Below, piece by piece: positions 8,104-16,628 of a stretch of 55,103 bases of DNA. The translations under genes were made by a program, and so were the position numbers. The DNA is from Ardenticatena sp. (lineage in GTDB: Bacteria > Chloroflexota > Anaerolineae > Ardenticatenales > Ardenticatenaceae), in the NCBI GenBank assembly GCA_015487975.1, contig WFOS01000034.1:1-55103 (forward strand). The letters are read 5' to 3'. The notes below the pieces were generated by a model. It was not told the DNA's origin. It did not search any database and saw only the letters and a list, made by a program, of their open reading frames with translations. Position 1 is the first letter of the stretch. Each line of letters opens with the position of its first letter.

Positions 8104-8136
8104 CGCGGCGAGGGATTTCCCTGGCCGCGTTTTTTA
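8104..8136 (+). terminator. intrinsic terminator after the yceI-like gene
   Basis: Stem CGCGGC / GCCGCG, inner stem AGGG / CCCT around ATTT, then TTTTTTT. Confidence 0.88.
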
Positions 8137-8235
8137 TGCGCACGATGAAACTTTTAGCGGGTACACATATAGGCAAATCCGCCTACTTGTTCCTTTTCTA
8201 AATTCAAATAAAACCATCGATTTTTTCTGCCCCCC

Positions 8236-8265
8236 TTGACCTGCGTCTGTTCGACCGTTTATACT
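8236..8265 (+). promoter_or_regulatory. sigma-70-type promoter for the TauE/SafE gene
   Basis: TTGACC (8236-8241), 18 bases, TATACT (8260-8265). Transcription would begin near 8272, after the in-frame ATG at 8267, so it supports the start at 8324. Confidence 0.7.
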
Positions 8266-8323
8266 TTTGATGCTTGTTTCAACGCTGGTCCTTTTTTCAG
8301 CCAAATTTTCGAGGTACATCCCT

Positions 8324-9247
8324 ATGTCTACGAATGTCACGACTTTGTCTCTTCACACCCGCCTTTCACGTGGTGCGCTTGCGTACCGCTTTGAACTTGT
8401 TGCATTGGCCGGTATCGTGCTCATGATTGTTGCTTTTCTAGCATTGGGGCGTGTCAGCCCTGGTGAGTTGGTCAGTGTCTGGTTTATGCCCTTCTTAGGC
8501 ATCGTTGCGGCAACAGTTGCCATGTCTACACCCGCAGGGGGTGGCATCGTCTTCTTTCCAACGCTGGTGCTACTCGGCGTTGCCCCTGTCAATGCGGTGG
8601 CGTTTTCCGTAGCCACCCAAACCTTCGGCATGGGCATTTTCGGCACCTACAACTGGTCGCGCAAAGCACCTGATGCTATTCTCAAGCCGGCGGTGGCGTT
8701 GGTGGTGCTTGGCGGCTGGATCGGTGTGGTGCTGGCGCTTTTCGTGTTTCCGCTCACATCTGCGCGTGCGGTACGGTTGCTCTTTAGCACGTTTGGATTT
8801 TGTCTGGCGCTCTACATCATTTGGAGCGCCCGCAAGGATTTGCACACCAATCAAAGCCCCTTTCGCCTACAGGGCTGGATGATTCCAATCCTCTTTTTGA
8901 TTGGTGTGGCGGGCGGGCTCCTCACTGGCTACATTGGGGTGGGGATAGATGTACTGATTTTTGTGGCGCTTACCTGGCTGTACCGTTCCCATGTGCAACA
9001 TGCTACCGTCACGAGCATTGTCATCATGGGATTGACGTCGATCTTACCTTTCGTCGTCGCGCTCTTTTTGTTCGGCACATTGCCACTCGCTCTTTGGTTG
9101 ATGGTGCTCCCCGGTGTGCTGTTCGGAGCGCGCATTGGCCCCTGGCTCAATACCCGGTTGGGGAGTGAGCGGGTCATGCTCTTTTTCAGCATTTTGCTCA
9201 TTCTTGAATTTTGCATGACGTTCACCAAGCTCGTAGTACTGTATTGA
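8324..9247 (+). CDS. TauE/SafE-family membrane permease
   Basis: A 307-residue protein with about eight membrane helices and two similar halves, each with a Gly-rich loop: STPAGGGIVFFP (first half) and GLLTGYIGVGIDVL (second half). The family exports sulfite, sulfoacetate or related organosulfur anions, or moves them with protons; the substrate is not readable. GAGGT lies 8 bases before the ATG. It is a single gene with its own promoter. The next gene converges from the other side. Confidence 0.85.
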   Translation: MSTNVTTLSLHTRLSRGALAYRFELVALAGIVLMIVAFLALGRVSPGELVSVWFMPFLGIVAATVAMSTPAGGGIVFFPTLVLLGVAPVNAVAFSVATQTFGMGIFGTYNWSRKAPDAILKPAVALVVLGGWIGVVLALFVFPLTSARAVRLLFSTFGFCLALYIIWSARKDLHTNQSPFRLQGWMIPILFLIGVAGGLLTGYIGVGIDVLIFVALTWLYRSHVQHATVTSIVIMGLTSILPFVVALFLFGTLPLALWLMVLPGVLFGARIGPWLNTRLGSERVMLFFSILLILEFCMTFTKLVVLY

Positions 9248-9277
9248 GGCGGAGATACGCGTGAGGGCAACGTGGTG

Positions 9278-9293
9278 GGGGCTTGCGAGCCCC
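9278..9293. terminator. hairpin between converging genes
   Basis: GGGGCT-TGCG-AGCCCC, immediately before the stop codon of the minus-strand gene and 30 bases after the plus-strand stop. There is no T run, so termination strength is uncertain. Confidence 0.4.
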
Positions 9294-10307
9294 TCAGGTA
9301 ACGGGTGGCTGTCTCTCGGCAGATGTCCCCCGTAACAAGCCTCCCATGCCCAATGCGGCAATCTCACGTGGCCCCAATTTTTCGCCAATGAAGAGACGAG
9401 GCAGCACCAAGTCCACGACGTTGTAGGAAAGGCTTTTGGCGCATCCAGGTGCGCAAAGAATCGGTTTCCCCTGCCAGTAGGCCAATGCCAGCAAATTCCC
9501 CGGCTCAACCGGTGCGCCATGCACGGCAACCTCTGCCCCCACGGCTCGGAGCGCCCGGAGCGGCACATCGTCCGTGTCCATGATGCTGGTTTGCCCGGCA
9601 GTAATGAGTGCGTCATGTGTGGCAAGCAATGTCGCTGCGGCTTCGGCAATGGCTTGCTCGGTGTGTGGTACACACACAACCGTGGCCAGTTGGCTGCCCA
9701 AACGCTGCACACGTGTCGCGGTTGGGGGTTCGAATTGCTGGCGCAAACGAGCATGCGCCGCAGGGTCGCCACTGATGAGCAAGGCCACCCGCCACATTGG
9801 CAAAGGATGCACATCCAAAATGCGGGGGGGAGTGCGTGCCAGTCGCTCAGCCGCTTCCAGCAACTCTCGAGGGATCGCGTAAGGAATGATTTTCAGCGTG
9901 GCGATTTGCTGACGCCCCCGTTCTGGTGCGACGACCGTGTAGTTGGGGCGTGTGGCCAGCGTGATACCGTGCATGGCATTCAACGCAAGTAAGCGGGCTG
10001 GTTCAATACGCAAGACCCCCAGGATGCGCGTTTGCAAGTTGACGCGCCCACCCACACCGCGTGTCATGGTGATTGTGGGAGTCGCCAGCGCCGCGGCCAG
10101 TCGCTCGGCGGCTATGTCTTCATGCACGTCGTTGGGCGCAAGGATAGCCACTTCTACTGCACTCACCCCCAGGTCACGCAACCGCGCGGCATGATCTGGC
10201 GTCAGTCGTGTCCCTTTTTTGATTGCTTTGCGCCCTTCGGCATCCACGACACTGTGCATCAAAATATGCCCAACCGCTTCGTTGGGAGAAACGCGTTCGA
10301 TTTGCAT
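9294..10307 (-). CDS. molybdopterin-binding (MoaB/MogA-like domain) protein
   Basis: A 337-residue protein with an N-terminal segment reminiscent of MoeA/CinA-type proteins (PNEAVGHILMHSV, KGTRLTPDHAARLRDLG) and a C-terminal MoCF-like domain (ALITAGQTSIMDTDDVPLRAL, PGNLLALAYWQGKPILCAPG). Such proteins bind molybdopterin or handle its late maturation. A client could be the CoxSLM molybdenum enzyme at 35.5-39.8 kb, but that is inference. The ATG at 10307 has GGTGGAG 8 bases upstream and lies below the promoter at 10375-10403, so longer in-frame starts are rejected. Confidence 0.78.
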   Translation of the reverse strand: MQIERVSPNEAVGHILMHSVVDAEGRKAIKKGTRLTPDHAARLRDLGVSAVEVAILAPNDVHEDIAAERLAAALATPTITMTRGVGGRVNLQTRILGVLRIEPARLLALNAMHGITLATRPNYTVVAPERGRQQIATLKIIPYAIPRELLEAAERLARTPPRILDVHPLPMWRVALLISGDPAAHARLRQQFEPPTATRVQRLGSQLATVVCVPHTEQAIAEAAATLLATHDALITAGQTSIMDTDDVPLRALRAVGAEVAVHGAPVEPGNLLALAYWQGKPILCAPGCAKSLSYNVVDLVLPRLFIGEKLGPREIAALGMGGLLRGTSAERQPPVT

Positions 10308-10355
10308 CTTTTTGCTCCACCTGGCAAAGGCGTGTAGAAATACCAAAACAAACTG

Positions 10356-10384
10356 TTGGGCTACCTGGTCCCAAATTGTAGAAC
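10356..10384 (+). promoter_or_regulatory. possible promoter for the HDAC-like gene
   Basis: TTGGGC (10356-10361), 17 bases, TAGAAC (10379-10384). Weak -10. It overlaps the opposing promoter. Confidence 0.4.
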
Positions 10385-10403
10385 AGGCTTGCCAGCCTGC
10401 CAA
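10375..10403 (-). promoter_or_regulatory. promoter for the molybdopterin-binding gene, with palindrome in its spacer
   Basis: Minus strand: TTGGCA (10403-10398), 17 bases, TACAAT (10380-10375). The spacer contains the palindrome CAGGCT-TGCC-AGCCTG (10384-10399), well placed to bind a repressor that could act on both divergent genes. Confidence 0.65.
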
Positions 10404-10443
10404 CACGCTGCCATTGAACAGGATGGAAGCAGGGAGAATCGCC

Positions 10444-11493
10444 ATGCAACCTGTGTCGGTCTGGTATGATGATCTTTTTTTGGAGCATGCGGCACCCCAT
10501 CACCCTGAGCAGCCCGAACGCTTGCGGACCATTCGTCGCCACTTGGAAGACGTCGGGGTGGCGGCGTGTCTGCATTGGCGTCAACCACCTGATGCGACCG
10601 AGGACCAAATCACCGCTGTCCATAGCCACCGTCATCTGATGCAGGTTGAGCAGGCGGCCTTGCGTGCGGCTGCGACACAGCGTCTTGTCTCCTTCGATCC
10701 TGACACCTATGTCAACCATGCGTCGTTCGATGCGGCATGCCGCGCGGCCGGTGCCGCATGTGCCGCGGTCGAAGCGGTTGCCGCTGGTGAAACACGTCGC
10801 GCTATGGCACTGGTTCGTCCGCCAGGGCACCATGCCACGCGAAATAGGGCGATGGGCTTCTGTCTGTTCAACAACATTGCCATTGCTGCACGCCACGCAC
10901 AGCGAAACGGCCTGGAACGTATCTTCATCGTTGACTGGGACGTTCACCACGGCAACGGGACACAAGAGATTTTCTATGCCGATGCCAGCATCTTTTTCTT
11001 CTCTGTGCATCAGTACCCGTTTTATCCGGGTACCGGGCATTGGCGCGAACGAGGCTCGGGGGCTGGGGAAGGCTTCACATTGAATGTGCCGCTGCCAGCA
11101 GGGATGCGGGACGCCGTGTACATGCTCGTCTGGGAACGCTTGCTGGTGCCTGCTTTGCGGGCATTTCGTCCCGATGCGCTTCTCATCTCTGCCGGGTATG
11201 ATGCCCACGAGACTGACCCGCTTGGCGGAATGCGGCTCTCCACAGCGGGCTTTGGCTGGCTCGCACGCGAAACCACTCGCTATGCGGACGAACTGGGCGT
11301 GCCGATCGTCGCCGTGCTGGAAGGAGGGTATAACCCACCGGCACTGGCTGAAAGTGTCGAATTGACACTGCGTGCCATGCGGGGGGAGCCACTGGACAGC
11401 CATTTGTCGGCACTTGATACGACGCCGATGCCCGAGGAAGAGGCGCTGGTTGAAGAACTGGTGCGTCTTATACCGCTACCACCGATGGCCTAG
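10444..11493 (+). CDS. histone deacetylase-family zinc hydrolase
   Basis: A 349-residue arginase-fold deacetylase, probably acting on acetyl-lysine, acetylpolyamines or another small amide. Family motifs are all present: RPPGHHA (H129, H130), GFCLFNN, the zinc-binding DWDVHHGNGTQ (D166, H168), HQYPFYPGTG, SAGYDAHETDP and LEGGY. AGGGAG precedes the ATG at 10444. It is divergent from the molybdopterin-binding gene. Its last 26 bases overlap the 3' end of the converging glycosyltransferase gene. AcuC-like and HdaH-like roles cannot be told apart by eye. Confidence 0.9.
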   Translation: MQPVSVWYDDLFLEHAAPHHPEQPERLRTIRRHLEDVGVAACLHWRQPPDATEDQITAVHSHRHLMQVEQAALRAAATQRLVSFDPDTYVNHASFDAACRAAGAACAAVEAVAAGETRRAMALVRPPGHHATRNRAMGFCLFNNIAIAARHAQRNGLERIFIVDWDVHHGNGTQEIFYADASIFFFSVHQYPFYPGTGHWRERGSGAGEGFTLNVPLPAGMRDAVYMLVWERLLVPALRAFRPDALLISAGYDAHETDPLGGMRLSTAGFGWLARETTRYADELGVPIVAVLEGGYNPPALAESVELTLRAMRGEPLDSHLSALDTTPMPEEEALVEELVRLIPLPPMA

Positions 11494-12637
11494 GTGGGGA
11501 CATCTTCCCCGCCAGGTTGAGCAGGCCACGTGCGATGGTCAGCGCCGCGTCGGGTTGTGCCATGCGTCGGGCGTTCGCAGCCATTTCGGCATAGTGGGGT
11601 GTGGGGCGTCCCTGGGCGTCGAACAAACGTTGCAATGCCACCACCACATCATGGGGGTTGGGGGTATAGAAGGCTGCCCCGCCATCCACCACCCACGAAA
11701 CATTCCCCGCTTCTTGCCCAGGGATATACTTCCCAATCAACAACGGGCGCCCGGCCGTGAGCGCTTCGGCAATCGTGCCGGGACCGGCTTTGGTCACAAG
11801 AACATCTGCTGCGGCCATGCGGGCCGGTATATCGCGCACGAAACCACACACAATCGTAGGAATTGCCCACTTGCGTGTCGATAATCGTTGGTAGAGCCGC
11901 TTGTTTCGCCCGCATATCACCATCATGCTGAGTGGCAGGCCGCTTTGGGCAATGGTTTCGGCCTGGGCGCGGATGGGGCCTGTCCCTTCCCCACCCCCCA
12001 TGATGAGCACCAGTGGGCGTTCAGGGGGGAGGCCGAACGCCCGTTTGAGGGCGGCCTGGTTGCCTTGGGGTTCGCGAAAGCGGGGGTGAATGGGTTGTCC
12101 GGCAATGGTGATACGCTCGGCGGGTACGCCATGCCGTTGTGCACGTTCGGCAACGTCGCGGCTGGGAACGTAGTAGGCGGTGGCGTCGGGGCAGAACCAG
12201 AAGGGGTGCGCAATAGACAAATCGGTCACCACTACCACGAAGGGCGTTTGGGGCGCAACACGGCGCAAGACACGGGCTACAGCTGTGGTTGCCAGCCCGT
12301 GTACGCTGACAACCACATCGGGACGCTCTTCGCGTAGAATTCGCGCCAAACCGCCTCCATGCACTCGCTCGATATACCACGTTCCCAAACGGCGTAGTGG
12401 TCTGGGGTAGGTGGCATAGAATGAAAGCCCCCAAAGCCATGGCGCATAATTGACTACAGGGCCGTACAGGTCGCCAGCGCGGGCGAATGGGGCGCGGGTG
12501 GTTTCTTTCATAAAATCAACGATACGGCATGCAATCGTTCCAGGGGGAGTCATTTGTTCCAATGCGGCTGTCAACGCTTCCGCAGCGGCACGGTGGCCGC
12601 CACCTGTATCCGTCATCAAAAAGAGAAAGCGCTTCAT
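11468..12637 (-). CDS. UgtP/MGDG-synthase-like glycosyltransferase (GT28)
   Basis: A 389-residue family 28 glycosyltransferase of the type that adds sugar to diacylglycerol in the membrane. The N-terminal MGDG-synthase domain opens with LMTDTGGGHRAAAEAL (residues 7-22). The C-terminal nucleotide-sugar domain has MGGGEGTGP and the VTKAGPGTIAEAL loop typical of UDP-sugar binding. AAGGAGC lies 10 bases before the ATG. The ATG overlaps the MFS stop codon (ATGA), so the two are probably coupled. Product and sugar donor are unknown; MurG-like use is less likely because of the MGDG N-domain. Confidence 0.88.
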   Translation of the reverse strand: MKRFLFLMTDTGGGHRAAAEALTAALEQMTPPGTIACRIVDFMKETTRAPFARAGDLYGPVVNYAPWLWGLSFYATYPRPLRRLGTWYIERVHGGGLARILREERPDVVVSVHGLATTAVARVLRRVAPQTPFVVVVTDLSIAHPFWFCPDATAYYVPSRDVAERAQRHGVPAERITIAGQPIHPRFREPQGNQAALKRAFGLPPERPLVLIMGGGEGTGPIRAQAETIAQSGLPLSMMVICGRNKRLYQRLSTRKWAIPTIVCGFVRDIPARMAAADVLVTKAGPGTIAEALTAGRPLLIGKYIPGQEAGNVSWVVDGGAAFYTPNPHDVVVALQRLFDAQGRPTPHYAEMAANARRMAQPDAALTIARGLLNLAGKMSPPRPSVVAV

Positions 12638-14058
12638 TGTCGTGGGTGCTCCTTTGGCGTGTACTGTGTTGCGTGGGGATACCACCCCACATCTTCACTG
12701 CGCACGCCAGATGCGCGGGGAGGCAGGCTCGTTTCTGGCAAACCTCTCGAACTTGCTGGTGCAGCGCGATAGCGGTGTGCCAATGCGACAGTGATGGTAG
12801 CAACCACCAGTGTGAACAGCCCCATCAGGACTGCCACGGTGGGAATGCCAAAGCGGTCGGCCAGCCACCCGGCAAGGAGCATTGGCGGCATCCCCACGAT
12901 GTTGGCTGCCATGAATTGCGCGGCAAATACACGCCCACGTATGTGGGGCGTCGTGCGTTCTTGCAACATCGTTTGTGAAGGAATGCCCACCATGGCAAAC
13001 CCACCCCCCAGGAAGAACGAGATGGCGCTGGTGAGCAGCAGCATGAGACGACGTGCCGAGGCAGCTTGCCATCCCACGATTCCCAAAGCCCCCATCGCTA
13101 CCCCAATGAGGACAAGCCCCGCGTTTGAAATCGTTTCACGTCGCCAGCGCCCTCCGTATCGACCAATGAACACCGTTCCCAAAAAGAGCCCAACTCCCGC
13201 AGGCGCGAAAATGTAGACGGCATCTTCCTGGTTCACGTGGAGCACACGGGCTGCAAAGCCTGGTGCCAGCAGCGCCATAATCATGATGGTGAGCGCAGTC
13301 AGGGTGAGGTTGATGAGCGGTACCCACAATACGGGGAGTCGCCGAATGTATGCCCATCCTTCGCGAAAATCGCGCACCGTCTTGCGCCAGGGAGAAGGTC
13401 CTCCCACCACGCGTGGCGGTTGGTCGTGGGGAAGTGTGCTCAACAGCCAGGTGGCGATTGTGTACATCAGGGCGATGACCAGAAACGCCAGTTTCAAACC
13501 GCCATCGATACCAAAAAGCCCCTGCCCAATTTTGATGACTAGTGGGAAGACAACCAGCAACCCAAAAATCTGCGTTGCAATCAACGTGATATTGAAGAGC
13601 GAATTGGCAAGCAGCAAAGCCCGTTTGGGCACATGCTGAGGGATCACCGCGGCCAGGGCGGGGCCAAAAAATTGTCCCAATGCTGACGAGAGGAACGTGA
13701 TGGTGTAAATCCAAAGCAGAAGCCAGCGGCCATGCAGAAAAGCAAGTGCGAACACATAACTCAGCGCCGTCAGGATGCGCAGTGCATTGCTCCACACCAT
13801 AATGCGCTTGCGCGAAAATCGGTCCACCACAATGCCTGAAATCGCGCTGAAAATGACGGCCGGGATAGTAAACGCCAGAATCATGATACCAACATGGCTG
13901 CTGGAATGGGTAAGACGATCGATCATGACCACTTGCACGAAATGGATGCCATTCTTCGCTGTTTGCGAAAGGGTCTGGCTGATCCACAACGTGCGGAACG
14001 TAGGCAGTCGAAGCAATGCACGATACGATTGGGGCATATGCTGTTCGTCGTGGCTCAC
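12634..14058 (-). CDS. MFS transporter
   Basis: A 474-residue major facilitator protein with about 12 membrane helices. The conserved loop 2-3 motif is present ([15 protein letters not shown]) and repeated in weaker form in the second half ([11 protein letters not shown]). A GTG start at 14058 is chosen because it overlaps the DUF951 stop as GTGA and has AGGGG 8 bases upstream; the next ATG (14037) has no such site. The downstream overlap with a UgtP-like gene recalls ugtP-ltaA of firmicutes, where the MFS protein flips glycolipid. Drug efflux is the alternative. Confidence 0.82.
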   Translation of the reverse strand: MSHDEQHMPQSYRALLRLPTFRTLWISQTLSQTAKNGIHFVQVVMIDRLTHSSSHVGIMILAFTIPAVIFSAISGIVVDRFSRKRIMVWSNALRILTALSYVFALAFLHGRWLLLWIYTITFLSSALGQFFGPALAAVIPQHVPKRALLLANSLFNITLIATQIFGLLVVFPLVIKIGQGLFGIDGGLKLAFLVIALMYTIATWLLSTLPHDQPPRVVGGPSPWRKTVRDFREGWAYIRRLPVLWVPLINLTLTALTIMIMALLAPGFAARVLHVNQEDAVYIFAPAGVGLFLGTVFIGRYGGRWRRETISNAGLVLIGVAMGALGIVGWQAASARRLMLLLTSAISFFLGGGFAMVGIPSQTMLQERTTPHIRGRVFAAQFMAANIVGMPPMLLAGWLADRFGIPTVAVLMGLFTLVVATITVALAHRYRAAPASSRGLPETSLPPRASGVRSEDVGWYPHATQYTPKEHPRQ

Positions 14059-14273
14059 GACATGCCCCTGTCGGTGGTATCGCTTTGTGGGGGAAGAAGG
14101 CGTTTGACACGTTTGTTGAACACGTCTCGCGGAATGAGTACACGGCGCCCGCATGTTTCACAAACCATGCCAATATCCGCACCCACACGCACAACACGCC
14201 AGGTGCGGCCGCCGCATGGATGTGGCTTGCGCATTTCAACACGGTCGTCCAGGTTGACTTGCACTGTCCGCAT
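14055..14273 (-). CDS. DUF951 small zinc-binding protein
   Basis: A 72-residue protein matching the DUF951 pattern: short beta-rich start, [48 protein letters not shown]. The CGG and CETCG cysteines suggest one zinc site. Function is not established for the family. AGGAGGGAGGT precedes the ATG. It is the first gene of the DUF951-MFS-glycosyltransferase operon, with a strong promoter, and its stop overlaps the MFS start. Confidence 0.85.
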   Translation of the reverse strand: MRTVQVNLDDRVEMRKPHPCGGRTWRVVRVGADIGMVCETCGRRVLIPRDVFNKRVKRLLPPQSDTTDRGMS

Positions 14274-14303
14274 ACCTCCCTCCTACTCACGAGAACAGCG
14301 CGG

Positions 14304-14331
14304 ATTATATCACACGCAAGTGGTGTGCCAA
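14304..14331 (-). promoter_or_regulatory. strong promoter for the DUF951-MFS-glycosyltransferase operon
   Basis: Minus strand: TTGGCA (14331-14326), 16 bases, TATAAT (14309-14304), with TGA just before the -10 (extended form). Confidence 0.8.
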
Positions 14332-14404
14332 GGGCAAGGCACGCAAAGATTCTTGGTTGGTTTCATGCGTCCAGGTTCGTTTTGAACATTGGGAAGCAAC
14401 GTGG

Positions 14405-14433
14405 TTGCAATCACGCAATTCATTTGATACAAT
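14405..14433 (+). promoter_or_regulatory. promoter for the Yip1-like membrane protein gene
   Basis: TTGCAA (14405-14410), 17 bases, TACAAT (14428-14433), with TGA before the -10. It is divergent from the promoter at 14304-14331. Confidence 0.7.
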
Positions 14434-14513
14434 CAACCTGCACACAGACACTTTTGCCCCCCATTTTTGGTGCGTTGCCCGTCAACCTGCATACTTGCAC
14501 AGGAGGTGCATCC

Positions 14514-15098
14514 ATGAGTCGTCCAATTCCCGTGATGCTGGACGAAAGCCGCCGTGTTCTGACCGCCCCAAGTATCGAAACCTTCGAAGAAGTGGAAAAG
14601 AACGGCACCAAGCAAGATGCCCTGCAATATGTATTTGTCGCGGCTGGTGTGGCGGCCGTTGCTGGGGCGTTGCTACAGTTGCTTTTAGCCTTATTGACGG
14701 ATGCTTCCATGATGAGCGTCATTGGCGCTTTGATTGGAGGGTTCGTGACCCCTGTTGCTGGTTTCTACATCTTTGCCTACCTTGTCCATCTTATCGGGAA
14801 ACAGCAGGGTGGGACTGGAACCGAGGATGAAGTCTTCTACACGCTTGCGCTCTACACGGCCCCCCTGCTTGCCATCACCGGTGTGGTTTCCAGCATTCCT
14901 GTGCTCAACTGTCTGGCACTGCCGCTCTTCCTGGCTGTTCTCCTTTACCAAGTTTACCTGACCTATCTGGCTGTGCGTGCTTCTATGAACCTGGAATCGA
15001 CACCAGCCATCATCACAATCGTGGTGGCATGGGTACTGCAGTTCATTGCCCTCGCAGTGATTGGTGCCTTGTTGGCTATGCTTGGCCTCGCAGCCTGA
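14514..15098 (+). CDS. Yip1-like membrane protein
   Basis: A 194-residue integral membrane protein with a soluble N-terminus (1-35) and about five helices (37-61, 70-95, 110-130, 133-155, 164-190). The arrangement and composition resemble the Yip1/DUF1282 superfamily, for which no bacterial function is firmly known. The ATG at 14514 follows AGGAGG by 6 bases. It is a single gene with its own promoter and terminator. Confidence 0.65.
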   Translation: MSRPIPVMLDESRRVLTAPSIETFEEVEKNGTKQDALQYVFVAAGVAAVAGALLQLLLALLTDASMMSVIGALIGGFVTPVAGFYIFAYLVHLIGKQQGGTGTEDEVFYTLALYTAPLLAITGVVSSIPVLNCLALPLFLAVLLYQVYLTYLAVRASMNLESTPAIITIVVAWVLQFIALAVIGALLAMLGLAA

Positions 15099-15116
15099 GG
15101 AGGCACTGTTTTCCTG

Positions 15117-15154
15117 GCCGGGTGATGGCTTTCGAGCCGCACCCGGCTTTTTTT
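15117..15154 (+). terminator. intrinsic terminator after the Yip1-like gene
   Basis: Outer stem GCCGGGTG / CACCCGGC, inner stem GGCT-TTCG-AGCC (stable UUCG-type loop), then seven T. Confidence 0.92.
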
Positions 15155-15261
15155 GCCAAAAGACAAGACAATCGCAAGGTGCCTATTGCTGTGGCACCCT
15201 TTGTTTGGCAAAATGTGTGATATCTCACTGTTGATGCCAACACAGCCAGAAGGAGCACCGC

Positions 15262-16044
15262 ATGCCTGTGGATACCCTCGATGCCATCACACGCAACGAT
15301 ATCTTAGCCATCTTCATTTTCTATGTGGTCGCCTGGGGGGTCTCGCGGCTCTCGCGACGGCTGGCTGGTCGCGTTGCCCGTATGCGCCGTCTGCACCCCT
15401 ATGCACGCCCACAACGCCTGGATACACTTGAGGAACTGATTGCGAGCCTCATCTCTCTGGTGGCATTTGTCGCTGCCACGATTGCCTCGCTGGCTCAGTT
15501 CGTGAGCGCGGACACGCTGGTGTGGGGGATTGGTCTTTTCAGCGCCGCATTTGGATTGAGTGCACGCCCCCTCATCAGCGACTTCATGGCAGGGGTGAGC
15601 TTTTTGTTCGAGGACACGTTTGCCGTGGGAGAAAAAGTGGAAGTGGTGGGAATCGAAGGCGTCATCGAGCAAGTGAATGTGCGCACCACTTGGATTCGTG
15701 GGCGGTTGGGCGAACAATACGTGATTCCCAACAGTGAAATTCGCATCGTTCGTAATTTTAGCCGTGGGCAATTTTCCAATGCATCGGTGCGGGTGCGGGT
15801 ATCCAGCACGCATCTCGAAGCAGCCATCACTGCGCTTGAGGCATCTGCCGAAGAAGCGTTTCAGGCATTGCCCGCGTTGTTGGAACCGTGGCGTGTCATT
15901 GCCGAAGAGACCACCCTGGGTGAAAGCGCTGAATTGCTTGTGGTTGCCAAGGCTGAGTATGGGCGTGGTGCAGACGTGCGCCCTCGCCTGATGGCTTTCA
16001 TTCAGCGGAAATTGGCAATAGCTGGTGTGCCGCTGAAAGGATGA
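15262..16044 (+). CDS. MscS-family mechanosensitive channel
   Basis: A 260-residue small-conductance channel homologue. Membrane segments lie near residues 13-30, 60-83 and 86-118. The third is the Gly/Ala-rich pore helix (GIGLFSAAFGLSARPLISDFMAG), followed by the MscS beta domain (GEKVEVVGIEGVIEQVNVRTTWIR, YVIPNSEI). The C-terminal alpha/beta domain ends near 258. AAGGAG precedes the start. It probably releases solutes on osmotic downshock. It converges with the small membrane protein gene at 16046. Confidence 0.88.
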   Translation: MPVDTLDAITRNDILAIFIFYVVAWGVSRLSRRLAGRVARMRRLHPYARPQRLDTLEELIASLISLVAFVAATIASLAQFVSADTLVWGIGLFSAAFGLSARPLISDFMAGVSFLFEDTFAVGEKVEVVGIEGVIEQVNVRTTWIRGRLGEQYVIPNSEIRIVRNFSRGQFSNASVRVRVSSTHLEAAITALEASAEEAFQALPALLEPWRVIAEETTLGESAELLVVAKAEYGRGADVRPRLMAFIQRKLAIAGVPLKG

Positions 16045-16045
16045 C

Positions 16046-16384
16046 CTATACGAGAGCGATGAGAATCACAACAACGAGTATCAGTACAAGCAACGTCAAC
16101 AGGCACCCAAGGGGGTCGAAAAGTTGCAAACCAACCTGTGCACTTGTGGAGACACCACCATGGAGCGGCTCTGTGAGCAGAATCAGTAAAAGCACAGCGA
16201 CGGTAATGAGCCCTGCCGGTGTCAGCAACAGATCCAGCAGGCGGGGTGCCAGCCGCAAAAAGAGGGGCGAAAACCATTCATCCCACTGCAAAAACAAAAT
16301 CGCTGCGCAGTAAAAGGGAATGGTCATTCCGATTGTCCAGTAGGCACACCCGCGAAGCCAGGCAAAGCGTTTGCGTTCAGGCAT
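16046..16384 (-). CDS. small hypothetical membrane protein
   Basis: A 112-residue protein with about three hydrophobic segments (near 15-37, 55-75 and 92-112) and no family I recognise. The ATG at 16384 is chosen because a promoter at 16455-16482 would start transcription just inside an earlier in-frame ATG (16456). No strong ribosome binding site is visible. It is divergent from the sdh operon; its stop lies next to the converging mscS-like stop. Confidence 0.5.
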   Translation of the reverse strand: MPERKRFAWLRGCAYWTIGMTIPFYCAAILFLQWDEWFSPLFLRLAPRLLDLLLTPAGLITVAVLLLILLTEPLHGGVSTSAQVGLQLFDPLGCLLTLLVLILVVVILIALV

Positions 16385-16454
16385 GGTTCGTTGACGCCGT
16401 TGAAATGTGTCGAATGGCACTTGTATTTGTGGCTCGTATGCAAGAACCTGTTGC

Positions 16455-16482
16455 ATTGTATGGCGAAGTGCAAGAACGCCAA
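16455..16482 (-). promoter_or_regulatory. promoter for the small membrane protein gene
   Basis: Minus strand: TTGGCG (16482-16477), 16 bases, TACAAT (16460-16455). Confidence 0.55.
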
Positions 16483-16508
16483 ACGTGAAAGAATGCACAA
16501 ATTCTTGA

Positions 16509-16537
16509 CCAGATCGGTCAAAAAATGGGCGATCTGG
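16509..16537. promoter_or_regulatory. candidate operator: inverted repeat upstream of sdh
   Basis: CCAGATCG (16509-16516), 13 bases, CGATCTGG (16530-16537): perfect 8-base arms, centre-to-centre 21 bases (two helical turns). It ends 10 bases before the sdh -35 and lies between divergent promoters. A second palindrome TTGACC-AGATC-GGTCAA overlaps the left arm. The layout suits a dimeric regulator. Confidence 0.5.
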
Positions 16538-16547
16538 TATTTGCATC

Positions 16548-16576
16548 TTGTGGCACTTTCCGAATGTTCGTATAAT
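16548..16576 (+). promoter_or_regulatory. promoter for sdhCDAB
   Basis: TTGTGG (16548-16553), 17 bases, TATAAT (16571-16576). Confidence 0.75.
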
Positions 16577-16628
16577 GGCGCACGCATTCGCCATATCCGC
16601 TTACAACAGACTCCAAAGGAGGAAGTAC

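Noticed and set aside
14016..14513. Long N-terminal extension of the Yip1-like protein
   Set aside because: It would cover two divergent promoters and the minus-strand DUF951 gene; the ATG at 14514 has a strong ribosome site.
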